Of a stretch of DNA of 64,000 nucleotides, positions 54,845-62,676 are shown in pieces. The translations under genes were made by a program, and so were the position numbers. Under the pieces are notes generated by a model. The model was not told the DNA's origin and did no database searches. It saw only the letters and a program-made list of their open reading frames with translations. Source of the stretch: JAPPLB01 sp965208945 (GTDB taxonomy: Bacteria; Acidobacteriota; Terriglobia; Bryobacterales; UBA6623); NCBI GenBank assembly GCA_965208945.1, contig OZ242366.1, positions 5,394,001-5,458,000 of the forward strand. The letters are read 5' to 3'. The first letter of the stretch is position 1; each line of letters opens with the position of its first letter.

Positions 54845-54859
54845 CCGATACGATGGCTA

Positions 54860-55192
54860 GCCTGCATTTCTCATCACGTGGCGAGGCGAAGTGCGTGAGA
54901 GGGCCGTCAGGACGAGGCGCGCGCCGCTTGGCGCGCGCAGGCGTACTTGACAAATCGCCTCCTTCACTCCTCGGGTCAAGAAACACGAAATAAGGCTTTC
55001 CCGAAACATGGCCTTAACGCAAGCTGCCTTAGAGCAACGGCCGTACCACCTGCTTGGGTTTTTGGGTCACGAAACACGAGACACGAGTCACGAAACACGG
55101 CTTTTATGGTTTTTCACGAATCACGAGACACGAAACACGAATCACGGCCTTTTTTCGTGTGCTTCGGCCGTCGGGTGGTGAGAAATGCAGGC
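54860..55192 (+). repeat. TA-flanked hairpin element, longest single copy, 333 bp
   Basis: GCCTGCATTTCTCATCAC to GTGAGAAATGCAGGC, TA on both sides (54858-54859, 55193-55194). The interior holds two separate heptamer arrays, each of four ACGARWC units, around GCAACGGCCGTACC and CTTGGGTTTTTGGGTCACG. The right end contains the ATG at 55185 that opens the ABC permease frame. Confidence 0.92.
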
Positions 55193-56012
55193 TAGGCATC
55201 TGCCGGGCACCCACTTCCTGCGTATCCTGGTCCGCAATCGCAGCTTGATCTACCAACTGGCGCGGCGCGACTTCGAGATGCGCTACGTCGGCTCCGTCGC
55301 CGGCTGGCTTTGGGGATTGATTCACCCGCTCGTCCTGCTCGGGATCTACACGTTCGTGTTCATGTATGCCTTTGGCGTGAAGCTGCCGGCCGGTGAAGTG
55401 ACCGACAACTATCCGCTTTTCCTGTTCGCGGGCATGCTGCCGTGGCTGCTTTTCTCGGAATCGCTTCAGAGATCGGCCGGAGCGCTGCCGGAGTACGCCA
55501 ACCTGATCAAGAAGAGCGTCTTCCCTTCGGAAGTCGTGCCGCTGACGATCTTTCTGTCGAACTTGATCAGTCACTTCCTGGGATTGGCGCTGCTCGTCGT
55601 CGGGACGGGCTTGTGGGTGGGACAGTGGAGCTGGACCATCATCGTCATACCGGCGCTGCTGGTCCTGTTGGGCATGCTCACGGTGGGGCTCTCCTGGTTC
55701 GCCGCCGGGCTGCACGTGTATCTGCGCGACACCGCGCAAGTGCTTACGGTTCTGCTCACCGTCTGGTTCTGGCTGACCCCGATCTTTCTCTACGAAGACA
55801 TACTGCGCAACCAGTTCGACGGCCGGCTTCGCTTCCTCCTGCATTACAATCCCATGACGTACGTGGTGAGGTCCTACCGGGAAACTTTCCTGGGCAATGC
55901 GCTCCCCGCTTGGAGTGACTGGGCCGCTTTCGCCGCCTTCGCCGTGGTGACCTTCGTTCTCGGAGGACTCTTCTTCCGATACAGCAAACGCGGCTTTGCC
56001 GACGTTCTCTGA
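55185..56012 (+). CDS. ABC-2 type polysaccharide export permease (Wzm/TagG-like)
   Basis: 275 residues, about six membrane helices. After MQARHLPGTHFLRILVRN comes IYQLARRDFEMRYVGSVAGWLWGLIHPLVLLGIYTFVF, the usual amphipathic entry and first helix of Wzm/TagG permeases. The C-terminal region FDGRLRFLLHYNPMTYVVRSYRE is also typical. The first codons lie in a repeat element, and no other start fits better. With the ATPase 14 bases downstream it forms an exporter for a lipid-linked surface glycan. Confidence 0.9.
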   Translation: MQARHLPGTHFLRILVRNRSLIYQLARRDFEMRYVGSVAGWLWGLIHPLVLLGIYTFVFMYAFGVKLPAGEVTDNYPLFLFAGMLPWLLFSESLQRSAGALPEYANLIKKSVFPSEVVPLTIFLSNLISHFLGLALLVVGTGLWVGQWSWTIIVIPALLVLLGMLTVGLSWFAAGLHVYLRDTAQVLTVLLTVWFWLTPIFLYEDILRNQFDGRLRFLLHYNPMTYVVRSYRETFLGNALPAWSDWAAFAAFAVVTFVLGGLFFRYSKRGFADVL

Positions 56013-56026
56013 AACGAGATCCCTCC

Positions 56027-57334
56027 GTGACCGCGCTGGAATTCGATTCTGTCTCGAAGAGCTACGCCATCTACCGCTCACCGATCGACCGCCTCAAGGA
56101 GCTGGCTTCGTTTCACCATCGCAACTACCACCACGACTTCTGGGCGCTGCGCGATGTCTCGTTCGAAGTGCCGCGGGGTTCGATCTTCTGCTTGATCGGC
56201 GAGAACGGCTCCGGCAAGAGCACGACTCTGCAACTGGCTGCCGGCATCCTCGAACCGACCCGCGGCAAGGTCCGTGCCTCGGGACGGGTCGGCGCTCTGC
56301 TCGAGCTGGGCGCCGGATTCAACCCCGAGTTCAGCGGCCGCGACAATGTGCGCTTGAGCGCTACCCTGATGGGTCTTTCTTCGGCCGAAGTCGACAGGCG
56401 CTACCCCGGCATCGTCCGCTTCGCCGAGATCGGCGAGTTCATCGATCGGCCGGTCAACACCTACTCTTCAGGGATGCTGGTAAGGCTGGCTTTCGCGGTG
56501 GCGATTCACACCGACCCGGAGATCCTGTTGGTCGACGAGGCCCTGGCGGTGGGCGACTACTATTTTCGACAGCGCTGTTTGAGGAAGATCCACGAGATGC
56601 GCTCCCGGCAGGTCACGATCGTGCTGGTGTCCCACAGCATGGCCGACATCAAGGCCATCGGGGAACAGGCCGTTTGGCTTGAGGAAGGCCGCGTCAAGGC
56701 TGTCGGCCGTGCGGATGAAGTCACCGCCCGCTATCTCGCGCGCATGGCCGAGAAAGAGGCCGCCCGCTCGCGCCCCATGGCGGCGTCCGGCAATGGCCGC
56801 GCCGCGGCCGACCCGATCCCTCGAATGGTGGAAGGGCTTTTGAACATCGATGCCCGCCGCGGGAACGGTTCCGCGGAGATCATCGGCATGGCGGCGCTTG
56901 ATGCGGAGGGCCGGACGGCTTCGCTGATCGAGGCGCGGCAACCCTTGACCTTGCGGGTCAGTTTTCGCGCCAACGAACCGCTCGCGAAGCCTGGCCTTTC
57001 TCTGACCATGCGGAATCACATCGGCCTCGAGTTCGCCGTCTTTGGCGCGGCTCTCGACGGATTGGAGCTGCCCCCGATGCGGCCCGGTGAAACTCTCACC
57101 GTCGACTTTCTGCTCGACGTGCCGGAACTCTATCCCGGCAACTTCTCGTTTTCACCGGCCGTGACCGACGGGCCGCCCGGTCGCGCGGAAGTGTGCGACC
57201 AGGTCGACAACGCGCTCACGCTTCAGATGACCCACAATGGAAAGCCGGTCTACGGCTACGTTCGTATCCCCTGCCACGTGACTTTGAACAGCCGTTTCGG
57301 GCCTGAGGCCGCGGCATCCCTCGCCGCATCATGA
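56027..57334 (+). CDS. Polysaccharide ABC transporter ATPase with C-terminal glycan-binding domain (Wzt-like)
   Basis: 435 residues from a GTG. ATPase motifs: GENGSGKST (Walker A), AGFNPEFSGRDNVRL (Q-loop region), YSSGMLVRLAFAVA (signature), ILLVDEALAVGD (Walker B) and VSHSMADIK (H-loop), all in the first 230 residues. The second half (ITAxx region from residue about 285: GSAEIIGMAALDAEGRTASLIEARQPLTLRVSF to VCDQVDNALTLQM) matches the Wzt C-terminal beta-sandwich, which in O-antigen systems recognises the glycan's terminal modification. Its stop overlaps the start of the glycosyltransferase gene (ATGA). Confidence 0.92.
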   Translation: MTALEFDSVSKSYAIYRSPIDRLKELASFHHRNYHHDFWALRDVSFEVPRGSIFCLIGENGSGKSTTLQLAAGILEPTRGKVRASGRVGALLELGAGFNPEFSGRDNVRLSATLMGLSSAEVDRRYPGIVRFAEIGEFIDRPVNTYSSGMLVRLAFAVAIHTDPEILLVDEALAVGDYYFRQRCLRKIHEMRSRQVTIVLVSHSMADIKAIGEQAVWLEEGRVKAVGRADEVTARYLARMAEKEAARSRPMAASGNGRAAADPIPRMVEGLLNIDARRGNGSAEIIGMAALDAEGRTASLIEARQPLTLRVSFRANEPLAKPGLSLTMRNHIGLEFAVFGAALDGLELPPMRPGETLTVDFLLDVPELYPGNFSFSPAVTDGPPGRAEVCDQVDNALTLQMTHNGKPVYGYVRIPCHVTLNSRFGPEAAASLAAS

Positions 57335-59709
57335 ATGCTCTGATCGCCGCGCTGGCGGGGGTCGGCCGCTTGGTCTTTCTCATTGCGGCGGCCCCTTTCC
57401 TGCTCGCGGGCGCCTTCGCGGTATTGTGCGCAAGCGACCTTCTCGGTGGCCGGCGCCGCGGCGCTGAACGTGCGGATCAACCCGCTCGGGCGGACGCGGT
57501 CAGCGTCGTGATCCCGAACTGGAACGGCCGCGGCCTGCTTGCAGGGAACCTGCCGTCCGTCGTAGAGGCGCTCGGCTCCAACCCCGATCACGAGTTGATC
57601 GTCGTCGACAATGCCTCGACCGACGGTAGCGCCGAGTTTCTCCGGGAAGCCTTCCCGGATGTCACCGTCATCTCCCTGGAAACCAATCTGGGATTTGGCG
57701 GAGGCTCGAACGCCGGCATCCGCGCCGCGCGGAACGATGTCGTGTTGTTGCTCAACAACGATATGCGCCTCGCTCCCGATGCCATCCGGCATCTGCTTCA
57801 GGGATTCTCCGACCCCCGTGTCTTCGCGGTCACCTCGCAGATCTTTTTCCCTGATCCCGACAAACGGCGCGAGGAGACCGGCCTGACCCGGGGCCGCTGG
57901 ATCGAGGGCCAACTGCGCGTCGAGCACCGCATCGACCCGCGGGTGAAAGGACTCTTCCCGACCTTCTACGCCGGTGGAGGCTCGACCGCCTTCGACCGGC
58001 GGAAGTTCCTCGAGCTCGGCGGGTTCGACCCGCTCATGGAGCCCTTCTACTACGAAGACACCGACATCAGCTACGGCGCCTGGAAACGGGGCTGGGTGAT
58101 TCTTTACGAACCGCGCAGCATCGTCTATCACGACCATCGCGGCACCATCGGCAAGCATTTCAACGATGCCTACATCCAGTCCGTGCTCCGCAAGAACCGG
58201 CTTCTGTTCGTTTGGAAGAACATTCACCAATGGCGGCGCTTGGCCGAACACTTCGCTTGGCTCTATGTAGGCCTCTGGACCCGTGCGCTGTTCGGTCCGG
58301 AGACGGCCCGCCCGACTCCCCGCGGCTTCCTGCGGGCCTTGAAGCAACTGCCGCCGGCCTTGCGAGCGCGCCGCCGGGCTCGACGCCGATCGACGGTCGA
58401 TGACACCGAGGCTTTCCGCCGTCCGCTCGGCGGCTATTTCTGGGACCGCTTCCGGCCTCCGCGCAACGCGGACGGCAAGCTCAACGTGCTGTTCGTCTCT
58501 CCCTACCCGATCGAACCGCCCGTTCACGGCGGCGCGGTCTTCATGAAGCAGATTTTGCAACACCTCAGCCGCTTGTCCAGGGTGCATCTTCTCTGCCTGC
58601 TCGATGAGCCGAAGGAGCGGGCCGAGAACGAACGTTTCGGTCAAATCTGCGAGAGCGCCGAGTTCTCCGTTCGCCAGGGGAATCTCGAGAGCGGCATCGG
58701 TTCGCTCATGCCGCATGGACCCCGCAGCTTCCTTCACGACGATTTCCTTTGGGGCCTGCACCGGGCAATCCTTCAACATCGAGCCGACGTGGTGCAGTTG
58801 GAGTACACCCACATGGCGTCCTACCACGCCGGCTTCCGTCGGATCGGCATGTTCCTGTTCGAGCACGACGTCGCGTTCCAGGCGGTCTGGCGGTCGCTCG
58901 CCGGAACACGCGATCCGGCGCTCTGGATGAGGAACTTCCACGAATACCTGCGGCTGCTGCGCTTCGAGAAGAAAGCGGTCAGCCGTTTCGATGCGGTGCA
59001 GGTCTGCACCGAGGTCAACCGTCGTTATCTCGCTTCGTTCGTCGGCAACGGCACGCCGATCGTTGCAGGTCTCAGAGCGGGAATCGACGTTGGCTTCTAC
59101 CCGTTTGTCGAGCACGGCCGGGAAGCCGGCACGATTCTGTTCCTCGGCAATTTCAGGCACCCCCCGAACCGGCAGGCGCTCGACTTCTTCGTCTCGCGGG
59201 TATTCCCTGCTGTCCTCCGTCAGCAGCCAAATGCCAGGCTGATCGTCGTCGGCGCGCAGGCCCCTCCCGGCTTCGAGCGGCGGCTGGCCCAACCGGGCAT
59301 CGAGTTCGTGGGACGGGTCGATGATGTCCGCGAAGCCTTGGGCAGGTACGCCGTCTTTGTGTGCCCCATCCTCAGCGGATCGGGCGTGCGGGTGAAGCTG
59401 CTGGAGGCCTTCGCCGCGGGCATTCCGGTGGTCTCAACGACGATCGGCGCGGAGGGCTTGGCCGAACGCGGCTCGGACTGCATCGAGCTCGCCGACGATG
59501 CGGAATCGTTCGCCGATCGGGTCTGCGGGCTGCTCGCCGACCCCGTCCGGAGCCGCGCGATGGCCCGGCGCGCGCGCCGCGAAGTGGAACAGAACTGGGA
59601 TATGGCCGTGGTGGCGGCAAAGCTGGAACGGCACTACCGGGATGTGCTCACAGCCAAGGCGAAAAACCACTCCAGCCCGCACCTGGAACCCTTCCCCGGC
59701 TTGGACTAG
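57331..59709 (+). CDS. Two-domain glycosyltransferase (GT2 then GT4-type)
   Basis: 792 residues. After an N-terminal membrane segment, residues about 50-280 are a GT2 domain: SVVIPNWNGRGLLAGNLPSV, IVVDNASTDGSAEFL, LGFGGGSNAGIRAARNDVVLLLNNDM (the DxD-like metal site) and FYYEDTDISYG. From about 388 a GT-B domain follows: LNVLFVSPYPIEPPVHGGAVFMKQIL at its start and GTILFLGNFRHPPN, GRVDDVREALGRY, SGSGVRVKLLEAFAAGIPVV with the nucleotide-sugar site near the end. It probably adds two sugars of the glycan exported by the adjoining ABC transporter. The TAG stop uses the first base of a repeat element. Confidence 0.9.
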   Translation: MNALIAALAGVGRLVFLIAAAPFLLAGAFAVLCASDLLGGRRRGAERADQPARADAVSVVIPNWNGRGLLAGNLPSVVEALGSNPDHELIVVDNASTDGSAEFLREAFPDVTVISLETNLGFGGGSNAGIRAARNDVVLLLNNDMRLAPDAIRHLLQGFSDPRVFAVTSQIFFPDPDKRREETGLTRGRWIEGQLRVEHRIDPRVKGLFPTFYAGGGSTAFDRRKFLELGGFDPLMEPFYYEDTDISYGAWKRGWVILYEPRSIVYHDHRGTIGKHFNDAYIQSVLRKNRLLFVWKNIHQWRRLAEHFAWLYVGLWTRALFGPETARPTPRGFLRALKQLPPALRARRRARRRSTVDDTEAFRRPLGGYFWDRFRPPRNADGKLNVLFVSPYPIEPPVHGGAVFMKQILQHLSRLSRVHLLCLLDEPKERAENERFGQICESAEFSVRQGNLESGIGSLMPHGPRSFLHDDFLWGLHRAILQHRADVVQLEYTHMASYHAGFRRIGMFLFEHDVAFQAVWRSLAGTRDPALWMRNFHEYLRLLRFEKKAVSRFDAVQVCTEVNRRYLASFVGNGTPIVAGLRAGIDVGFYPFVEHGREAGTILFLGNFRHPPNRQALDFFVSRVFPAVLRQQPNARLIVVGAQAPPGFERRLAQPGIEFVGRVDDVREALGRYAVFVCPILSGSGVRVKLLEAFAAGIPVVSTTIGAEGLAERGSDCIELADDAESFADRVCGLLADPVRSRAMARRARREVEQNWDMAVVAAKLERHYRDVLTAKAKNHSSPHLEPFPGLD

Positions 59710-60362
59710 CCTGCATTTCTCACCACGTGGCGAGGCGCAGTGCATGAGAGGGCCGAGGGACGGGACGCAAGCCGCCCGCGCCACCAACATGGCCTCTAAG
59801 GTGATTCACGAATCAAGAGGCGCGAATCACGAATCAGGGCTTTTGTATATCGAGCACGGCAAGCAAGCGCAATCCACGCTGATGGTAAGCAACGGCCGTA
59901 CCGCCTGCCTGGGTTTTAACCTGCATTTCTCACCACGTGGCGAGGCGAAGTGGGTGAGAGGGCCGTCAGGACGAGGCGCGAGCCGCTAGGCGCGCACAGG
60001 CGTACTTGAACCGTACGTTGAGCACGGCAAGCAAGCGCAACGAAGTCCTGGCGGTCGTATATCGTGTGCTTCGACCGTCGGGTGGTGAGAAATGCAGGTT
60101 AGGGTCACGAGACACGAGTCACGAAACACGGCTTTTCACGGCCTTACCGTTCACCAGCCGTCCGGCATTCCCAGGTAGAGCCACCCCAAGCCGCGGCCAA
60201 CGGTTTTCACGAATCACGGCTTTTTAGAAGTACAATGCACGCTGACTGTAAGCAACGGCCGTACGGCCTGCCTGGGTTTTAGGGTCACGAGACACGAGTC
60301 ACGAGACACGAAACACGGCTTTTTTCGCGTGCTTCGTCCGTCGGGTGGTGAGACATGCAGGC
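59709..60362 (+). repeat. TA-flanked hairpin element (outer copy of a nested pair), very long
   Basis: Left part from GCCTGCATTTCTCACCAC (TA 59707-59708) to CTGGGTTTTA; right part from TAGGGTCACGAGACACG to GTGAGACATGCAGGC (ending 60362, TA 60363-60364). A complete 181-bp element sits inside at 59919. The right part itself contains a second CCTGCCTGGGTTTTAGGGTC. Both ends form stop codons of the two convergent genes that border it, so it occupies the entire intergenic space. Confidence 0.88.
59919..60099 (+). repeat. TA-flanked hairpin element, 181 bp, inserted in another copy
   Basis: ACCTGCATTTCTCACCAC to GTGAGAAATGCAGGT with TA at 59917-59918 and 60100-60101. The empty target, GGGTTTTAGGGTCACG with a single TA, is preserved at about 60274-60289 in a repeated piece of the outer element. 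This gives direct evidence of TA duplication. Confidence 0.95.
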
Positions 60363-60898
60363 TAATACGAACTCCCCGCGAGCTGCTTCTTCAAGCGCAT
60401 CACGACCATCCGCGCCTGCCGGTGCATGGCCTTCGGTGTCGTGTCGTAGCCTTTCAGGAACGTCGACCAAAGGACCTCGCGCGTCCTGACATCCACGAGA
60501 AAGACGGCCCCTTCGGCTCGCGACGCCGAGTAGATCGGAGACCGTTCGACGCGATAAGCCCCCGCGAGAGCGGACCCGGGATCGTCAGCTCCTTCCTCTT
60601 CCTTGGTTGCCTCGGCGATTTCTTCGGGCGTGGGAAACAGCTCCTCCATGCCCTCCAGGAACTTGCTGCTGATGCGGTCGGTCAGGATCCCCTGGGCGCG
60701 CTTCGGGTCGACGACGACGTCGAAAACACCCTCGGTCGCAACCTGCTCGGCAAGGAATTGATCGAGAGAGTCCGACATCGGCCACAGATACACCTTCTGC
60801 ACCCTGCCCAACCGATCCCAGTCAGCACCCGCCAGCGGCGGCGCCTCCAGGGAAACAACGCTCAATAGCGCCAAAAACAACAATGAAAGCCGAACCAT
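60362..60898 (-). CDS. Exported protein of unknown function (LpoB/DUF4136-like pattern)
   Basis: 178 residues with a signal peptide (LSLLFLALLSVVSLEAPPLAG). The mature part (VQKVYLWPMSDSLDQFLAEQVATEGVFDVVVDPKRAQGILTD, then AVFLVDVRTREVLWSTFLKGYDTTPKAMHRQARMVVMRLKKQL) follows the pattern of small periplasmic proteins that couple a variable N-terminal part to an LpoB- or DUF4136-like alpha/beta fold. Function is unknown. The TAG stop is made by a repeat element's end plus its TA flank. Confidence 0.65.
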   Translation of the reverse strand: MVRLSLLFLALLSVVSLEAPPLAGADWDRLGRVQKVYLWPMSDSLDQFLAEQVATEGVFDVVVDPKRAQGILTDRISSKFLEGMEELFPTPEEIAEATKEEEGADDPGSALAGAYRVERSPIYSASRAEGAVFLVDVRTREVLWSTFLKGYDTTPKAMHRQARMVVMRLKKQLAGSSY

Positions 60899-60945
60899 GC
60901 CCGGATTATACCAGCGGCCATTCCCGCATCCCCGCTCCGGCGCTA

Positions 60946-60968
60946 GCCTGCTTTTCTCACCACCCGCA
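60946..60968 (+). repeat. Left-end remnant of the TA-flanked hairpin element
   Basis: GCCTGCTTTTCTCACCACCC after TA at 60944-60945. Nothing of the interior or right end is recognisable. Confidence 0.6.
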
Positions 60969-61097
60969 ACAACTCCGCCCGGATCTTCGCCCGTTGCCGG
61001 CCGACTTTGATCCCCTGGGGAGCACCTACTCGGCCGCTGGCCATTCGAGAGCGTTCTTCAGTAAGGGGAGGTCGTCCTGAATGGTGAGCCATACGTA

Positions 61098-61327
61098 GCA
61101 GCCCGTGGGAAAAGTCTCGTGGGAGGCGCGGCGGGCTACTGCGGTCGCTCGGCGCGAAGTGAGGAGGATGGCGATCCGGGTGATCTCCTCCGACGAACGA
61201 CAAAGCCGACGAGCGCAAATGTCCGTCGCCCGAAGGGTTACACGCCGCTTCCTACTGACTGTGCGGAGATTGCGTTATTGGCCCCAAGGCGCGTAACGCC
61301 GCCTGCGTGACTTTTGCCACGGGCTGC
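61098..61327 (+). repeat. Second TIR family, copy near the 3' end of hepT
   Basis: Ends GCAGCCCGTGGGAAAAGTC and GACTTTTGCCACGGGCTGC, about 230 bp. The interior (GGCGCGGCGGGCT, GGAGGATGGCGATCCGGGTG, GCGCGTAACGCCGCC) matches the copy at 61570. Flanks in the hepT direction are CA and TA; restoring GAC-TA-CGTATGG would give the expected D-Y-V-W codons, so a TA duplication with one later change is plausible. Confidence 0.85.
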
Positions 61328-61569
61328 TGGTCCAGATCGAGTTGGTAGTAATCGTGGACCGCGCGGTCACGGAACCCCGCGATCTGTTTCCACGGAAGGG
61401 AGACACGCTTCTTGAATTCATCCGACAATCGCTTCGACAGCTCGCCGATCACGGCAAGCTGCATGATGACTGCGCTCTGTACGACTTCGCTCGCGAAAAA
61501 CGCTTCCTTGTCGAAGCCTGCTACAAAGCGCTCGATCTTTGCGGTTGCATCTACGATCTGCCGCCGCTG

Positions 61570-61830
61570 GCAGTCCGTGGTAAAAGTCCCGTGGAAGGCG
61601 CGGCGGGCTCCTGCGGTTGCTCGGCGCGGAGTGAGGAGGATGGCGATCCGGGTGATCTCCTCCGACGAACGACAAAGCCGACGACCGCAAACGTCCGTCG
61701 CCCAAAGGGTTACGCGCCGCTTCCGGTCAACGGCACAGAGGGCGCAGCGCCGTGTTCCTCGAACGACCAGGCGTTACTTCATCGGGCCCCGGCGCGTAAC
61801 GCCGCCCGCGTGACTTTTACCACGGGCTGT
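61570..61830 (+). repeat. Second TIR family, copy near the 5' end of hepT
   Basis: Ends GCAGTCCGTGGTAAAAGTC and GACTTTTACCACGGGCTGT, about 260 bp. It differs from the 61098 copy mainly by an extra AACGGCACAGAGGGCGCAG stretch. No clean target duplication is visible. It separates the first four hepT codons from the rest. Confidence 0.85.
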
Positions 61831-61837
61831 CTAGACT

Positions 61838-62131
61838 TCATCGGACTTCTTCATAGACAGTTTTGAGTTCCTGGAGGGCGAAGGGCCTCACGTGGGGATT
61901 CAGGCTGTTCTTGGTAACGAGATCCACCTTGCATCCGAGTGCGGTCTCAAGTTCGTCGTTCAACCCAAAGAATTTGAGCAGACTCACCGGTTGCTTGAGA
62001 ACGACGAGAACATCAACGTCACTCTCCGGCGTATCCTCGCCGCGGGCGACAGATCCAAAGACGCCGGCGTATTGCACGCCGTGGCGTTCGAGGACCGGAG
62101 CCGCTTTCCGCCTGATTTCATTGAGGGTCAT
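61838..62131 (-). CDS. mntA: MntA-type minimal nucleotidyltransferase antitoxin
   Basis: 97 residues. VFGSVARGEDTPESDVDVLV holds the GS-x10-D-x-D nucleotidyltransferase signature, followed by LDELETALGC and KVDLVTKNSL as in MNT-domain proteins. In characterised pairs MntA transfers AMP groups to the HepT tyrosine and blocks its RNase. Here the cognate hepT, which begins within the mntA stop codon, is broken by two insertions, so the antitoxin looks orphaned. Start ATG 62131. Confidence 0.9.
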   Translation of the reverse strand: MTLNEIRRKAAPVLERHGVQYAGVFGSVARGEDTPESDVDVLVVLKQPVSLLKFFGLNDELETALGCKVDLVTKNSLNPHVRPFALQELKTVYEEVR

Positions 62132-62200
62132 GCCCTTAAGTGTATACGGCGAATGACAGGGTTTGATAAGCGCCGAACCCCGGCAGGTTACATACCTCTA

Positions 62201-62379
62201 GCCTGCCTTTCTCACCACGTGGCGAGGCGAAGTGCGTGAGAGGGCCGTCAGGACAAGGCGCGCGCCGCTTGGCGCGCGCAGGCGTACTTGAACAGTACGT
62301 TGAGCACGGCAAGCAAGCGCAACAAAGTCATGACGGGCGTATCGCGTGCTTCGACCGTCGGGTGGTGAGAAAGGCAGGC
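62201..62379 (+). repeat. TA-flanked hairpin element, 179 bp, with matched TIR change
   Basis: TA on both sides (62199-62200, 62380-62381). Left end GCCTGCCTTTCTCACCAC; right end GTGAGAAAGGCAGGC. Relative to other copies A became C on the left and T became G on the right, which keeps the ends complementary. The gap up to 62676 holds no recognised gene. Confidence 0.93.
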
Positions 62380-62676
62380 TAGGCTCTCTACTGACACAAA
62401 CAGCGCCAGTCAGCTTTCTCGAAAGTGATGCCCGGTGCATGGCGATCCGGTTTGGCGCCTGACGGCCCGCCGTGCGACGTGTGCGCAATTCTCGCGTCCC
62501 TTCCGCAACTGTAGACAGCACTACGGGAAGACAGACTCTCGTTGATGTCAATGAAGCTAACCTGTCGATACCTGAATGGGCGTACTACCTTAAGGGGGTA
62601 GTGATAGTCACCCTTCAATCCCTTGGACAATGCCGCGTAGTACGGTGTCAGAGCGGATCATAGTTGCCCATGGGGG

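Larger units (their letters stand above)
61026..61841 (-). pseudogene. hepT: HepT-like HEPN toxin gene interrupted by two elements
   Basis: The ATG at 61841 overlaps the mntA stop (ATGA). Reading M-K-S-R, the frame is broken by an element (61570-61830), resumes as RRQIVDATAKIERFVAGFDKEAFFASEVVQSAVI, IGELSKRLSDEFKKRVSLPW, AGFRDRAVHDYYQLDLD, is broken again (61098-61327), and finishes VWLTIQDDLPLLKNALEWPAAE to a stop at 61026. The HEPN motif R-x4-H-x-Y (RDRAVHDY) is intact. Without the inserts about 109 codons remain, normal for HepT. Between inserts a frame of 70 codons from 61464 could still make a partial protein. HepT is an RNase toxin neutralised by MntA. Confidence 0.85.

Noticed and set aside
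55066..55150. Heptamer arrays as a possible CRISPR
   Set aside because: Unit length is seven bases without spacers, and no cas gene is present.
55104..56081. A 325-codon open frame on the minus strand
   Set aside because: Antisense to the ABC permease, low-complexity charged translation, no motif.
57256..59292. A 678-codon open frame on the minus strand
   Set aside because: It lies wholly antisense to the glycosyltransferase and ABC ATPase genes, whose motifs are intact; it results from high GC content.
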